A DNA stretch of 64,000 bases from Gonatopus flavifemur (lineage: Eukaryota > Arthropoda > Insecta > Hymenoptera > Dryinidae), in the NCBI GenBank assembly GCA_018340375.1, contig JAFFJZ010000007.1:29610001-29674000 (forward strand). Reading direction: 5' to 3'. Positions 1 through 11,320 of the stretch are shown here, piece after piece (position 1 is the first letter of the stretch; every line of letters starts with the position of its first letter). A program made the translations under genes and the position numbers. The notes under the pieces were generated by a model that did not search any database, was not told where the DNA came from, and worked only from the letters and a program-made list of their open reading frames with translations.

Positions 1-1131
1 AACTTGAAAAAGTAACAATGTCGTAGAGGTATTCGTGTGGAAACGAAATCATCTAAACTGATGAAATGGTATAAGATCTTGTATTTCCAACATGGAATTT
101 GAATCATTCCTCATAAAAACCGATAAAGGAAGATCCAATATTCTCATGTCTACTATGTCAAAAAGGAACCAATCAAAAAGAACAGAAATCGCCAAAAACC
201 AAATAGACTTTGAATGTGGTTTTGTCAATTAGTTCCTATCTGACTTTTGGAACAAAGTCATGAAGCAAATATGAGATTTACACCATTCCAGACAACGCAC
301 AATAATCACTGATTGATTCTGGAAAAATAAATCTTCCCGAACTCTGTTACAATTCTTTGAAACTTAAGAAGCTTTTGAAAGCTTCTTAGAGTTCTCGTTG
401 TGTTGACTAGAATGGTAAGTCACGCGCTGCGAATTCATTGTTAGATTCCTCTCCTTGATCATTTTTTTTTATCTAACTTTGTTTTACACTTATGTTTCGT
501 GAGATGCACAACAATTTTTTAGCAAAAATTATTCAGAACCATCATTTTCCTCCCATTGGATCAATTTTATTTTCCCTTTTGTCTGTAGACAATGCAATAC
601 GAGTATGTTCTTATTGTAATATATTTCTTGCGTTCTTTTTCCTATTCACAACCATGAAAAACATGAACATGCAATAATCTCAAATTCATCCATCTTATTT
701 CGGAATTAGAATGATTATATTCAATTTCTGAAATGTTATATTTGAAAGTTTCAAAATTCTGTACTGATTTGACAGGTAAACATAAATCTTGCTGAATCAA
801 CAAGACACACCTTGTCAACGTAACGAGGCATGTTTACAAGTTTATCATTCTAAAATCAACAAGACAGTTTTCATAACCACAACAAGAGTTGCCTACAAGA
901 TGTATCATGTAAACACAACTGCATGGTCTTGCAGCGCCAACTAGATATCACCTATCTCCGTGAAGACCACGGAGATGCGACGAAGTGTGCTGTTAGGGTA
1001 GGTATCTGGTTGAACCAACAAGACTGTTTTTCTCGTGTAACGGCACTCGGGGGTTCTTGAAACGTTCTAAGAACGTCCAAGGAACTTTGTGCTGTCTGGG
1101 AAAGGAGAGGTGAAAAATAGGTCAACTGTAG
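1..1131. other. No gene seen; short hairpins and a MITE end
   Basis: No convincing coding region. Two small perfect hairpins are visible: 366-387 (10-bp stem, AAGAAGCTTT against AAAGCTTCTT) and 954-976 (9-bp stem, ATCTCCGTG against CACGGAGAT, 5-nt loop). Around 1030-1110 the sequence is rich in GTTC/GAAC motifs and ends in GTGCTGTCTGGGA, the inverted form of the CCCAGACAGC terminus used by the elements at 1132 and 53648, so this is probably one end of a related element. Confidence 0.5.
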
Positions 1132-1314
1132 TCCAGACAGCAAAGTGCTAGAAAAATTCGCAACAACTTTCCAACATCATCGAGCAACTGTTGTTGGGAA
1201 GTTGCGTCGCCAAATGCGCAGCAACATGCAGCAAACTTGAAAGTTGTTGTCATGATGCTGCGAAAATGTTTCGCACTGTTCGCACAGTTGCACTGCAACT
1301 TTTGCCGTCAGGGA
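1132..1314. mobile_element. MITE, CCCAGACAGC family, copy 1
   Basis: Begins CCAGACAGCAAAGTGC and ends TTTTGCCGTCAGGGA, which are imperfect inverted repeats. Most of its body, including the block around GAAAAATTCGCAACAA and the block GTTGCGTCGCCAAATRCGCA, recurs at 53648-53908. No coding capacity. The superfamily cannot be assigned because no target-site duplication is clear. Confidence 0.75.
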
Positions 1315-1593
1315 GGTTTATAGGTTAGCCCTCACTGTATAAAAAAGTATTCTTCACCTGTGTAAGGCTGGTTTCATTTTTCATCGTTCAACGGGTGGAA
1401 AATATACGAAATAATGATCATTTCATTTTTCTCAGTGACGATGGAAGTACGAAACAAAAAATGAATCATTTTAAATCAGGAGAAGTTTGTTCTAAAAAAG
1501 AAGGAAGGTTTCTGTAAATTTTACGAGCTTCCAGGAGCAGCGTTGAAATTAAATGAGAAATATTCCCAGCAAACGGTAAGTCAACGACAGATG

Positions 1594-1723
1594 CAGCTAT
1601 GATGGACAGCAAGGAATATCTGTCACGTAGACCGGAATTCTTGTTAAATTGACCAAATTTATAGTCAATTCAACAAGCATTCCAGTGTAGGTGACATATA
1701 TTCCTTGCTTTTTAGCTCTGGTA
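1594..1723. mobile_element. Short foldback element
   Basis: The left arm (GACAGCAAGGAATATCTGTC) is repeated inverted in the right arm (GACATATATTCCTTGC), and pairing continues to a centre near 1660. The same half-arm, AAGGAATATCTGTCAC followed by GAATTGACCAA, occurs at 11570-11620, so the family has at least two members here. Confidence 0.65.
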
Positions 1724-2031
1724 ACATGAATCATTAATTTTTGTATCTTGAGATCACATCATATTGCCAAAAGTCCGTCCAAAATCTACGAGAAGTCACC
1801 TAATGCTTGGCTTCTTTGAAAATCATCACGTGTCCGCGAGTTTTACAATAATTCTAAAATTCCTTGATTAATCCTTTAGAAATTCCTTGTAGTTGACTTT
1901 CTCTAGGCTTTCCATGTACTTTCAGGCCGCATAATGTTTTCAACAGTTCATCAAAATTCCCACAAAAAGTCTTCGAGTCCTTCAAAACTCCTCATATATT
2001 TCTGAATTACGTAATACTTTCAAAATTCCAC

Positions 2032-2861
2032 TAGGGCAGACCGAGGCGAATCGGATCACTTTTTTGTCGATGGATAAAAATGATGAGAAGCAAATTGTTT
2101 TCAGTAAATATCTTAATGAATTCTCATTTTATACACCTTTGACTTGAACACCTTTGTCTATGCAAAAAAATTAAATTCAAATGTACATCTCTTCGCTTTA
2201 CAACCAAATAAACGAAAAATGGGAAATATCCGATTCGCCCCAAAATTCGGGAAAATATCGGGAAAAATGCTCTAAATATCTTAAATAAATGAAAAAATTT
2301 TATTTCATACATATGTGGCAAATCACTTTTTTACAATAGTTGAATCACGAGAATTTTTAGGTTATTCCAAATGAAATTGTTCATCATTGGCACTTAAGAG
2401 GTTAAGGGACCTTTAAAATCAACATGTATCCAAGTTGAGACCTCAATTTTACAGCTTGTCACTCAAAAAATTCATGATCCGAACCACCCCAGAAAACGTG
2501 ATCCGAATCACCCCATATACTACTTGGCAGAAAACATCAATTTCCTCATGAAGGAAGCGATAATATTGTGTGAACAATTCAATAATCTAATTCTGTATTT
2601 CACAACCTATACATATCAATCAAACTTGCATGATTCTCAACATAACTCGTCATTAAAAATTTGGAGAATTGCGATAGTTGTGATGACTAACATCATTGCC
2701 TGAAACTAAATGATGTGCGTTATGGTCATGCTATCTTTTGTATTCAGTAGGTAATGAGTGGATGTAAACAACTGATACGCTAGGAGAGTGGAATTCAGAA
2801 TAGAAATGATCCAAAACAGCCAATAACCTTAGTATGATCCGATTCGCCTCGGTCTATCCTA
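2032..2861. mobile_element. TA-bounded TIR element, 830 bp, non-autonomous
   Basis: The left end TAGGGCAGACCGAGGCGAAT and the inverse of the right end (TAGGATAGACCGAGGCGAAT) match over about 27 bp with two mismatches. Both ends coincide with TA, consistent with a TA target duplication as made by Tc1/mariner-like and some other DDE transposases. Related motifs recur inside: TATCCGATTCGCCCC near 2227, GATCCGAACCACCCC near 2476 and GATCCGAATCACCCC near 2500. No transposase fragment is seen. Confidence 0.8.
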
Positions 2862-2943
2862 TGTATTTTTAAGAACTTATCAAAAGTCCGTTAAGAGTTC
2901 TGTAAAAGTCCATCAAAACTCTTCTAATTATGATTTCCCGCAT

Positions 2944-3088
2944 CACTGTAAAAAGAAAGTCTTAAATTCAGCTCATTTCATGGTTGGATCTATGATGCAA
3001 ACAAATTAAGCCGAAAAAACAATCGCCGACACAATGGAAAAAGCATTGTCTGAAATTAAGATGCAAACAGATTAAGACTTTCTTTTCC
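2944..3088. mobile_element. Foldback, CACTGTAAAAA-type end
   Basis: Left arm CACTGTAAAAAGAAAGTCTT is matched by the inverted AAGACTTTCTTTTCC near 3075. GATGCAAACARATTAAG occurs twice in direct orientation inside. The right terminus appears eroded. Confidence 0.6.
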
Positions 3089-3399
3089 TAAATTTTCAAA
3101 AAGTTCATGACATGGACAAGAAGTTGAACTGTCTCATTGGATAGACTTCGAATTTCACTGCCATACGTTCGTAGTAAGCGCATTCGAAGCTGAAAAGAAA
3201 CGTGAAAAGCTTCCAATCTTCTCTTGCCGAAGCGTATAAAAATTGCTTGTTGTAGGGTACTGAAATTATACGTTATCAATACGCTTTATAAACGCTCAAT
3301 GCCGTTTTGGGAAGAGTACTGTTATGTTCCATGAGAGGTAATGCGAATCATTTCATACAGACTTCAGGTATCGGTTTTAAACTGGTAGGAATCATAGCA

Positions 3400-3472
3400 T
3401 TCTATGGCTGAATAGGTAAGACGCTAGATTGCAATGATGAAAATCATGGGTTCGAATCTCGCCAAGTGGTTA
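3400..3472 (+). ncRNA. tRNA-like sequence or SINE head
   Basis: A Pol III type-2 promoter arrangement is visible: box A-like TGGCTGAATAGG at 3405-3416 and box B GGTTCGAATCT at 3449-3459, about 33 nt apart. A run of T follows at 3475. A small hairpin (ATGAT-gaaa-ATCAT) lies just before box B, where a long variable arm would be in a class II tRNA. A clean acceptor stem and anticodon arm cannot be built, so this is more likely a tRNA-derived SINE head or a tRNA pseudogene than a working tRNA gene. Confidence 0.5.
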
Positions 3473-3504
3473 CAATTTTTATCCTCTTATATTGTTCATA
3501 CTCT

Positions 3505-3671
3505 TCATGGAGCGTTGATTTTTATATGCTTTTTTTTTGTTTCAAACTTCGCTTCGAGTACTCTTCGAAACCGTTCAATTTACTCTTTGTTCACTTTTCA
3601 TTAACGTTTCTGTTACGCTCCACCATACTTTTCGTCTGCACTTCATTTCAGTTTCCATTTTCACCAGGGTG
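3505..3671 (-). mobile_element. Fragment of ACCCTGGTGAAAAT MITE family
   Basis: The right end TTTTCACCAGGGT, with GTTACGCTCC and GCTTCG-type motifs before it, matches the right half of the family seen at 4912-5082 and 35811-35976. The left end is not recognisable. Confidence 0.6.
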
Positions 3672-3745
3672 TCCTTGGATCAGAAATCTAATTTTCAATG
3701 ATCAGAGTTATAAAATATAAACGAAAGAAAAATTACACTTCAATC

Positions 3746-3984
3746 TACACCGAGAAAAAAAGCATGCTCCCAATGCAAGGGAGCCCTCCACGCTTCTAAC
3801 GCTGTCGCTATAACGTGCTCTCAACGCATGGTAACATACTTAGAAGGCATGGGGACTCATGCACAAAAAGCATGGGCTCGTGCGTCGAAAGCATGGGCTC
3901 ATGCATTTAACGCACGTTATAACAAATGCGTTAGAAGCGTGAAGTGTTTCCTTGCGTTTAGAGCATGCTTTTTCTTTCGGTGTA
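3746..3984. mobile_element. TA-bounded foldback, CACCGAGAAAAAAAGCATGC
   Basis: TACACCGAGAAAAAAAGCAT at the left is inverted at the right as AGCATGCTTTTTCTTTCGGTGTA with small differences. Inside are three near-repeats of a unit containing GCATGGGCTCATGC and further inverted matches (TAACGTGC/GCACGTTA). No coding capacity. Confidence 0.8.
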
Positions 3985-4636
3985 CTATGGAATTGTAGCA
4001 ATGGGGCAACATACCGCCCTTTTAATATAAGAATAATATACTATAAAACCTTGGCAATCTCATAGCGATCATAAATATAAGTTTTGGCAATCTGTGCAGA
4101 GCTTATATTGAACGACAACATGACAAAATGCTGTACCATTATTGGTACATACATCTTTTACAGTGTAGTTTAACCTAGTTTGAGCGATATCTTCACTCAG
4201 TTCGGACATGATAATTATTTCTAAACTTTAGAGCACAAATCCTTTATCAGTTGAGGTACTTTCAATGTTCACACCAGCTGGTTTTGAATTTCAATCCAGC
4301 GCAATTTTATTTGTATATAAAAACCATGCTTCCATAAAATTCTGACATTCTATCCCGCGAACTTGAATCAAATGGACGAAAAGCCAAGATACAGCTCCCT
4401 TCTCAAGTGCCAATTTTCAATATTTCTACCGCAAGATTGCAACAGTGGCCTCATAGGTTTATCAGAAAATTGATGAACTTTTGAAACATCTCGACCTATT
4501 TACAGTAGACGAACCATTTAATGACCAAACAATTCATAGTTTCACCGATTTTAATTCTGTTATTTTGGAATCAGTGTTCAAAATCGGTGATAAGGTGTTG
4601 ATAAGGAATGGCGTTCTTATTTGGTGAACTGTTGTT

Positions 4637-5082
4637 ACCCTGCACTGTTAGAAAAATCTGTCTTAAACTTAACAATAATATTATGAAGTTTTTTACATAA
4701 AAATTTTATTAAATTTCATGCGAAATTTTTTATGAAATTTCATATTTCCATATTAAATTTAAGAACGATTATTAAATTTAATATGAAAACATGAAATTTA
4801 ATATGAAAGTATGAAATTTCATACAAAATTTCGTATGAAATTTAATGGAATGTTTATGTAAAAAACTTCATAATAGTATTGTTAAGTTTAAGACAGATTT
4901 TTCTAACAGTGCGGTGAAAATGAAGCGTTGAAACGCGACCAAAGCGCGGCGAAAGCGCAAGCGAAGAGTCACCTAAGAGTAACAAAGAGTCACCTAAAAG
5001 TAATTTAGGAGGGAATTGAAACATTTTCATGTTTCATTTGTTCCAATACCCTCTTCCTTCACTTTTGGATTTTCACCAGGGT
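4637..5082. mobile_element. ACCCTGGTGAAAAT MITE, split by a nested foldback
   Basis: ACCCTG at 4637-4642 and GGTGAAAATGAAGCG from 4913 are the two parts of one left terminus, separated by the element at 4643-4911. The right end is ATTTTCACCAGGGT at 5069-5082. Related copies lie at 3505, 27558, 35719 and 35811. TA lies at both outer edges here, but the 35811 copy does not show it, so the duplication is uncertain. Confidence 0.75.
4643..4911. mobile_element. Near-perfect palindromic MITE, CACTGTTAG ends
   Basis: The two arms (CACTGTTAGAAAAATCTGTC inward) match almost base for base for about 60 bp. Between them lie many copies of ATGAAATTT/AAATTTCAT. The close arm identity suggests a fairly recent insertion. 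It lies inside the first bases of the element at 4637-5082. Confidence 0.85.
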
Positions 5083-5196
5083 ATAATCCAACCTCAAATT
5101 GCCAAATTGATGGTATATTCTCACCAGCGTCGGGTATTTGTTGAAGGAGCTGTTGGGAGGCGGCTAAAATAATATTAGCATTCCAGAATTTTGCCA

Positions 5197-5370
5197 CACT
5201 GTAAAAAATTTCTTTTCCCAAAAAAGTTTGGAGAAAATCAGAAATTTTGGTCAACCAATGAAAATGTTTCATTTTTTACAAATTTTTTTGAGGAATCTAT
5301 CAGAAAAAATGTTTGTGTAAAAAACTTTCAAACTTTTTTTGTAAATCCACAAAGAAATTTTTCACAGTGC
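5197..5370. mobile_element. Foldback, CACTGTAAAAAATTTC ends
   Basis: CACTGTAAAAAATTTCTTT at the left is inverted as AAAGAAATTTTTCACAGTG at the right, with further inner pairing (AAAAAAGTTTG / CAAACTTTTTT). Similar ends occur at 2944 and 55624. Reading frames that cross it are by-products of the repeat. Confidence 0.75.
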
Positions 5371-8300
5371 ATAGTAGCTTGGTAGCCTACTGCAGCAAAA
5401 ATGATTGTGGTCATCCTTTAATAGTTCAAAGTAACTCCTACGAAGGGCAGGCTCAGCCCGACTTGGTGAATCTTGCACTAGCTCAATGTTCGTGGCCGAT
5501 TTTGATCCAGGCAGTTTTCACTCAAGCTCGGTGTTACCATCCCAACAAAGTGATTCATCTATTCCAATTTTGCTTTCCATTCAATAATCGTTGATATTCT
5601 CGCAGCTATCGCCATCAATTACAGTAACCGTTCATCTTCACTATTCAAATTGTAAAAAAAGCTGAGGAATTCATCAACGAGCATCACTTGTTCACCGTCA
5701 GCTAACGAAATTACCATAAAAATATGAAAATTCAGGTGCCAACTATGGGAAAAATTGTTCATTCGAGTGGTATTATCTCGATGCTTTCAATTTCATTGAA
5801 AATTCGATTACGCAATACATTGAGTGTACCAATATTCTTTTTAATGAAATTCTCATTCCTGGAAAAAGGTATTTTGATTGAAATCTCATTATCCTAGCTG
5901 ATCGACGATACCAAAAACATTTTATCGAGATTAACGATTTTGCACGAAACGAAATTACGTTCGATTGAAAAGATTGTGTTTTGGACATAAATGTACGTCT
6001 GTAGAATAATTTCCATTCGGATGAAATGACTGTTCCAGTTCAATACCTGTGCGATATATCTAATAATCCCCAAAGGATTTAAGACAAAAAAACAAAATTC
6101 AAGCCAAATAACGTTCTGAACGATTGCAGTGTTGTGCGATTCAGCGTTAGCGGAGATCGATTCGTATAGATATATCTTAGATGAGAAAAGAGTGATTTAC
6201 TGAAACACAGTGACATCGGGAGAGCGAAAAAAACATTACCACACAATCTCTGCCGAGATATCGTTGAAACAGCAAAAGCATGTGTTATAACACAAAAATT
6301 TTTGCGATTCAAGCAGTTTCTTTTTCGTTGTCCACGTAATGACAACTCATTCTTTTCCATAAAGATACCGCTATAAATCAAGCCAGCGTATATCCCAAAT
6401 CCCGTTGAAATGTGACCGAATGTTTCCGTTTAGAAAAATTGTCTCCTCGCGCAGTGAATATTATTCCAAACTCAAATTAAGAACGATAAAATTCAACGTA
6501 AATCATCGTGAAACGTGTGAGTAATTCTCTTAACGTCTTCGGTAACCCCGAACATATGTGTTCCTTCAAAATCTTACCATATTTTTTTCCAAAGTGGAAC
6601 TTGGTGGAACCAAATTAGATGTCAAGGATACACGTTCGACAGCTGTCGTAACAGATTATAGTATATGGTACTTCCGACATTTATAATTTCATTCCGTAGA
6701 GCATCAATTTTCTTGTCCTTCTAAGTACTAAGTTCGTAGGTTGTACGTTTGTACGTATACACCTCATTGGAAAACGGAATTAATGTATTGTATCAATAAA
6801 TAAATATAATTTCATGAGAATGAAGTTTATAGGTATATATATATATATATACACATGCACACATGAATAAATGACGAACATTCGTGTGGCATCGCTAAGC
6901 TTTGTTACAATTAAACGATCCATTGGCTCGTTTCGCTAATCGGATTCACTTGATTCGAGAAACCGGTTCTTCGCGGGCCGGTTTTACCCACCTCGGCCAA
7001 GAAGAGTAAAACGACAGGTTAAGCCCAAATCGACCGATCGTATGAAAAAAACAAAATCATAAAAAAAATTGTTAGAAATAAATCGAATGCAGTTTATACC
7101 CGTGTTCCTTCGTTATTTAATGAGGGATTAAGTATCAAAATTCATGGACGAGAGAGATAGATCGAGGCTATTCAAAATGTTTTGCATCATCAAATGAACA
7201 AAAAAAACCAACCAGAGCAGAAATGCACTTCATTCACTCTTATTTATTTTTATTTATACATATAATAATCAAAAGTTCAGATGATAAATGTTATTTGAAT
7301 TTATATTTTCCAAAGCTGTGGGTTTGTTATGATCCATGTTTGATTCTATAAATAATCCCCGAATCGGAGTTTATATTAAATTGGATAACAATAGAAACAC
7401 CATACAGGTTAATGAGATGATTATTCACATGACCTATAATATCGAATATGAATTCCACTATGCACATATAATCCTGTTTTTTTATCTCGTACATGCATGA
7501 ATTTTCCAATCTGTACAACAATTTCATAACGTATAATACAATGTCTCACGCCATATATCACGGTACTACCAAGCAAAATAATCATCATTAGACATACAAT
7601 TTGAAAAATCGAAAAAGTTTAATGAGAAAAGAGTTTTCAAACCCCAGTTTACTTTTTTTTTTATATTTATATATACGCGCTATGAGAAGGAATGAACAGT
7701 TGGGAAACAGATAACCGTCAATTATCGAACAGGTAAAGACTCGAAGGTAAAATAACTTGAGAACCTGCAACGTATGTTCTAAATCATTTTACCTTCGAGT
7801 CTATCCTTGATAGGCACGTAGGAATCTGTATGATCTTGTTTAATAATTGACGTGAACTTGTTTTTCCAACTACCTATTTCTCATATTGGTTTTCAATGTT
7901 TATTCTAATTATGTGGAATTTCATCCTGCTTGTTCGCAACGTTTTCAATGCTACGAATTTCATGTTAAACTTATCATCAATCATTCCAATGGGAGATCAA
8001 AACACACGGTATTTCAAATACGTTTGATATTGAATTCAGAACGAGGATTATTTGGTAGACGTTAATGTATGAAATTAGACGGAATCCTCGTTACGAAATC
8101 GACTTCTATTTTCAGGAAGACGTCGATTTTACAGAGCAGTTTAATACGTTGTGTAATGGAGAGGATGTACGTTTCCTACGTGATTAGTATGGGAATTTCT
8201 CGGTTTTTTGAAGCTAGTACTAGTTGTAATGAAGCCAACTCTCTATTTCCTCACTGGAAATTCGGAGACCTCAATTTTGCTCGGGATCCTTGTGAAAATA

Positions 8301-8628
8301 TGTGATCGTATTCAACGTATTTCAAGCTGAAAAGAAATGTAAAATGTTTCGAATTTCGTCTTTCGGGGCTAAAAATGCTCGTACCTCCGACCGCTACGTT
8401 TACCAGTTTAGTTTAGTTTAGTTTTGGAAGTTATGGTGGTTTAAGTGAAGTTACTTTTGCAGTTTTTGAAACGATTGAAAAAAATACTGTTCAAGCAAAG
8501 CAAAGGCCTGATAATAAATGTTACTCCAACTCTGGTGTGTCGAACATAACAGGTGGGATGCTGAATTCAAACAGGTTCGCATAGACACAATCGCCTAAAT
8601 TCGACAGCAAAAGAATCCATAAGCCGGG
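5371..8628. other. Repeat-poor interval, no gene recognised
   Basis: No palindromic elements or recognisable coding frames, apart from the hairpin at 7737-7802 and a (TA)n run at about 6834-6852 followed by a CA-rich tract. The open frames present are short and show no family signature. It could be intronic or intergenic. Confidence 0.5.
7737..7802 (+). ncRNA. Pre-miRNA-like hairpin (candidate)
   Basis: The stem AGACTCGAAGGTAAAAT (7737-7753) pairs perfectly with ATTTTACCTTCGAGTCT (7786-7802), 17 of 17 bases. A short internal loop follows, then AGAAC (7760-7764) pairs with GTTCT (7776-7780), leaving an 11-nt terminal loop. Arms of about 27 nt and total length of about 66 nt are the size of an animal pre-miRNA. 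Partial pairing continues outward (AGG/CCT, ATC/GAT), as a pri-miRNA basal stem would. The flanks lack MITE termini. I do not recognise a known miRNA seed. A very short MITE is the alternative. Confidence 0.4.
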
Positions 8629-8698
8629 TAGAAATGCTCAAGTCATTGACGATAACTAAATTTTAGTTACCACAGCTTAGTACCTTTCTCTCAGTGTG
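8629..8698. repeat. Chimeric MITE remnants
   Basis: CCGGGTAGAAATGCTCAAGT matches the left end of the element at 44676. Immediately after, TTTAGTTACCACAGC and TTTCTCTCAGTGTG resemble the interior and right end of the CACTGAGAGA family (31665-32730). Two truncated elements appear fused. Confidence 0.45.
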
Positions 8699-8846
8699 AT
8701 GATATTTCCTTGCTAATCTCACGCGTCAACCACCATTTCCTGAAGAACTCTAAAGAATTCAAAATATTCTTGCTCGTACAGCACTAGGAGGTTTAATAAA
8801 ATAAAATCCCTACAGGAATGAATAAAATTCCAAAACTTCGCATTAA

Positions 8847-9905
8847 GGTGATTCAGAAAACAAAGTTTTTGATTCTTCTCTCGGTACCATGCTCAAAAGC
8901 TTCGTTTGGATGCCAAAATAGGCCTTGTTAAATATGAGCCCTTGATATTTATATCAAATACTTCCGCATCGCACTTTTGGATTTTCCATAAGAATAAAAT
9001 GGGAAGAAATTTCTTCTTTGGTTTTCATTTTTATAAGTAAAGAACAACATGTAATGTAAAGTTCTTGAGATATTTTTGTAGAGAATTGGATGCTCTACAA
9101 AAAAGGTCTCAGGTCATTTTTCGATAGGTCAACTCGGTCAAAAGTTATTCATGGTCAAATACAGATCCACTATCAATCTAGCCGTTTTCTCCAGAAAAAA
9201 CTCGTATATTTTTCAATTGAATGGACTCAAAACGAACTGAAACTTCATTTTTGAGCACTAAGAGTTTAAAAAAACAGAAATATCGCTTTTTGTCCTCGAA
9301 TATCGCTGAAATTTAATGGTGGAATGATTTGAGCTCAAAAGTAGAAGGAAATTCCATGGATGGCCAGCAAAGTTATTCGTTTTTTTCTAATTTTGTATGT
9401 CCCAGACCAGAAAACAAATGGTTCCATTTAAAATATATGTTTATTTTACTTATAATTATAAATTTGTTAAATCTAGAAATAATTTTTACATGTTTTTATC
9501 AAATTGATCTTGCTGAAGGGCTGTCTTACTGCAGTTGGGATATTTCTGCCGATGTTCCCAAACTCCTTGCAATAAATATTGCAGTTGTTGCTCGTCTTTA
9601 GTGGGGTAATTGTTATACTCCTCATTCAGAATTCAATTCATGGGAATTGGTGATTCAATTCTCTATAAAAATATCATCTCGAGAACTTTACAGTACGACA
9701 TGTTGTTCGTTACTTATAAAAATGAAAAACAAAGAAGAAATTTCTTTCCATTTCATTCTTATGGAAAATCAAACAGTGCGATGCGGAAGTGCTTAATATA
9801 AATATTAAGGGCTCATATTTTATAAGGCCTATTTTGGCATGTAAACGAAACTTTTGAGCATGGTACTGAAAAGAAAATCAAAAACTTTTTTTTCCCTGAA
9901 TCACC
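8847..9905. mobile_element. Long-arm foldback, 1.06 kb
   Basis: GGTGATTCAG at 8847 and CTGAATCACC ending at 9905 open terminal inverted repeats of about 250 bp. Shared blocks include ACCATGCTCAAAAG, GCCAAAATAGGCCTT, CTTCCGCATCGCAC and AGAAATTTCTTCTTTG. TTAA precedes the left end (8843-8846) but is not seen at the right. The about 550-bp centre has no transposase-like frame. Confidence 0.85.
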
Positions 9906-10534
9906 CCCCAATAAACACACACACACGTTATTTCAACGTTGAAAGAACGTTAGATTGTCAAACGGACGTCAGTTGTTGATTTTCAGTTGAAATTTGATAA
10001 GGAAATAGACGACCAGAAATTACGTTTTGATGACGTGTAATTTAAACTAATATTCAAAAATAACCATCAAACGACGTCCTCAAAAAACGTGTTTTGAACG
10101 GGTTAGAATCACGCGTTTAAAATGTGTTCATAACACCTTGTGTTTGAACTTCAATTGAAGATATTCTGCCAAAAAATCGAACGAAACCGAACAATGGTTA
10201 AAATTTCGACAAAGAGCGAGATAGTAAATAGTGTGGCATACTTTCCAAATTCTATCATACTCAGAAATACTATTGTTCTCGATATTGAATGAAAAGTTTC
10301 TAAAATCATTTGTCGGATTTAATTCACGTTTTAAAACCATCATTAGGACACATCAATATTTGACGTCTTTTAAACGATGTTCAAACCGTTGATATGACGT
10401 TATTTTATGGTTGAAAAACACGTGATCTGCCGCGACATTTTTACGTTGAATCAACGCAAGAATATTACTAATTCACAATGTGTGGTTATTGACTGTTTTT
10501 GACGTTTTTAAAACGTGCTTGTGTTTACTGGGCC
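9906..10534. mobile_element. MITE with CCCARTAAACACA ends, copy 1
   Basis: The left end CCCCAATAAACACACAC and the right end TTGTGTTTACTGGGCC are inverted repeats. Its right part, including TTATTTTATGGTTGAAAAAC and TTGAATCAACGCAAGAATAT, is shared with 34868-35269. It abuts the neighbours on both sides with no spacer. ACG/CGT motifs are frequent throughout. Confidence 0.75.
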
Positions 10535-10812
10535 TACTCTCTAAATCCGAAAGAGTGAAAACTCACGCGTTTCACTCCACCAAGTCTCTCAGAAGTGAGC
10601 CAGTCCGCTTCGAGTGGGATTTTCAATCGTTTTGAGTAAACCCTCACTCTTTTCGAGTAAAAAATTCACTCTAGAATTGGAGTGGCTGTGAGTTTCTAAT
10701 CTCAAACCTTGGACTGTTACTCTAAAAGAGTGGAAATTTCACTCGAAATTTCGACAAGCCCACTTTTGGCTGGCTAAAGATTGAAATCTGATTCTAAAAA
10801 TTTTAGAGAGTA
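10535..10812. mobile_element. MITE, TACTCTCTAA ends, copy 1
   Basis: The termini TACTCTCTAAATC and TTTTAGAGAGTA are inverted and TA-bounded. The interior is full of AGAGTG/CACTCT motifs and contains GTGAGCCAGTCCGCTTCGAG and AGAATTGGAGTGGCTGTGA, both recurring at 27502-27919. Confidence 0.8.
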
Positions 10813-10965
10813 CTTCGCATGCATGCATGTATGTCCGAGGTATCTATAAGTGTCCCGTGAAGTTCAATTCATGTCCATCATGCGGCGTTCTGCTAAGTAT
10901 ATTTTCTTGAAGGCTAGTTTTCATGAAAGTTCGTTTTTGAAACATGCTATGAACGTGCTGTGGTA

Positions 10966-11320
10966 CCCCTAGCAAATGCGATTATACTTTGATCATACTG
11001 AAATTATTCGGTATGTTTGTGAATTTTCCAAACCTCAATCGTACTCAAATAATACTGTTGTCGAAATCTGACTTGATTTATATCAAAAATATCCCAAAAT
11101 TTGAAAGTTTTTCGGTAATAATTGGGTATAATATTGGGTAAAATATTGCGGTATACTTCAAGTATATAAATTTCACAAGCATACGGTATGTGTTCAGTTT
11201 ACTTTTCATTACGATTTGGTATTTTACTGAATTACCATTAGATTCATACTGATTATATACCATACGAAAATGATACTCACGGAATACTGATAATTTCGGT
11301 ATGATCAAATTCGCTAGGGA
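10966..11320. mobile_element. Foldback, CCCCTAGCAAAT ends
   Basis: The left arm CCCCTAGCAAATGCGATTAT with TTTGATCATACTGAAATTAT is inverted at the right as ATAATTTCGGTATGATCAAA and TTCGCTAGGGA. The interior is rich in GGTAT/ATACC and GGGTATAATATTGGG. No coding capacity. Confidence 0.8.

Noticed and set aside
3400..3472. Functional tRNA gene
   Set aside because: Acceptor and anticodon stems cannot be paired convincingly; only the Pol III boxes are good.
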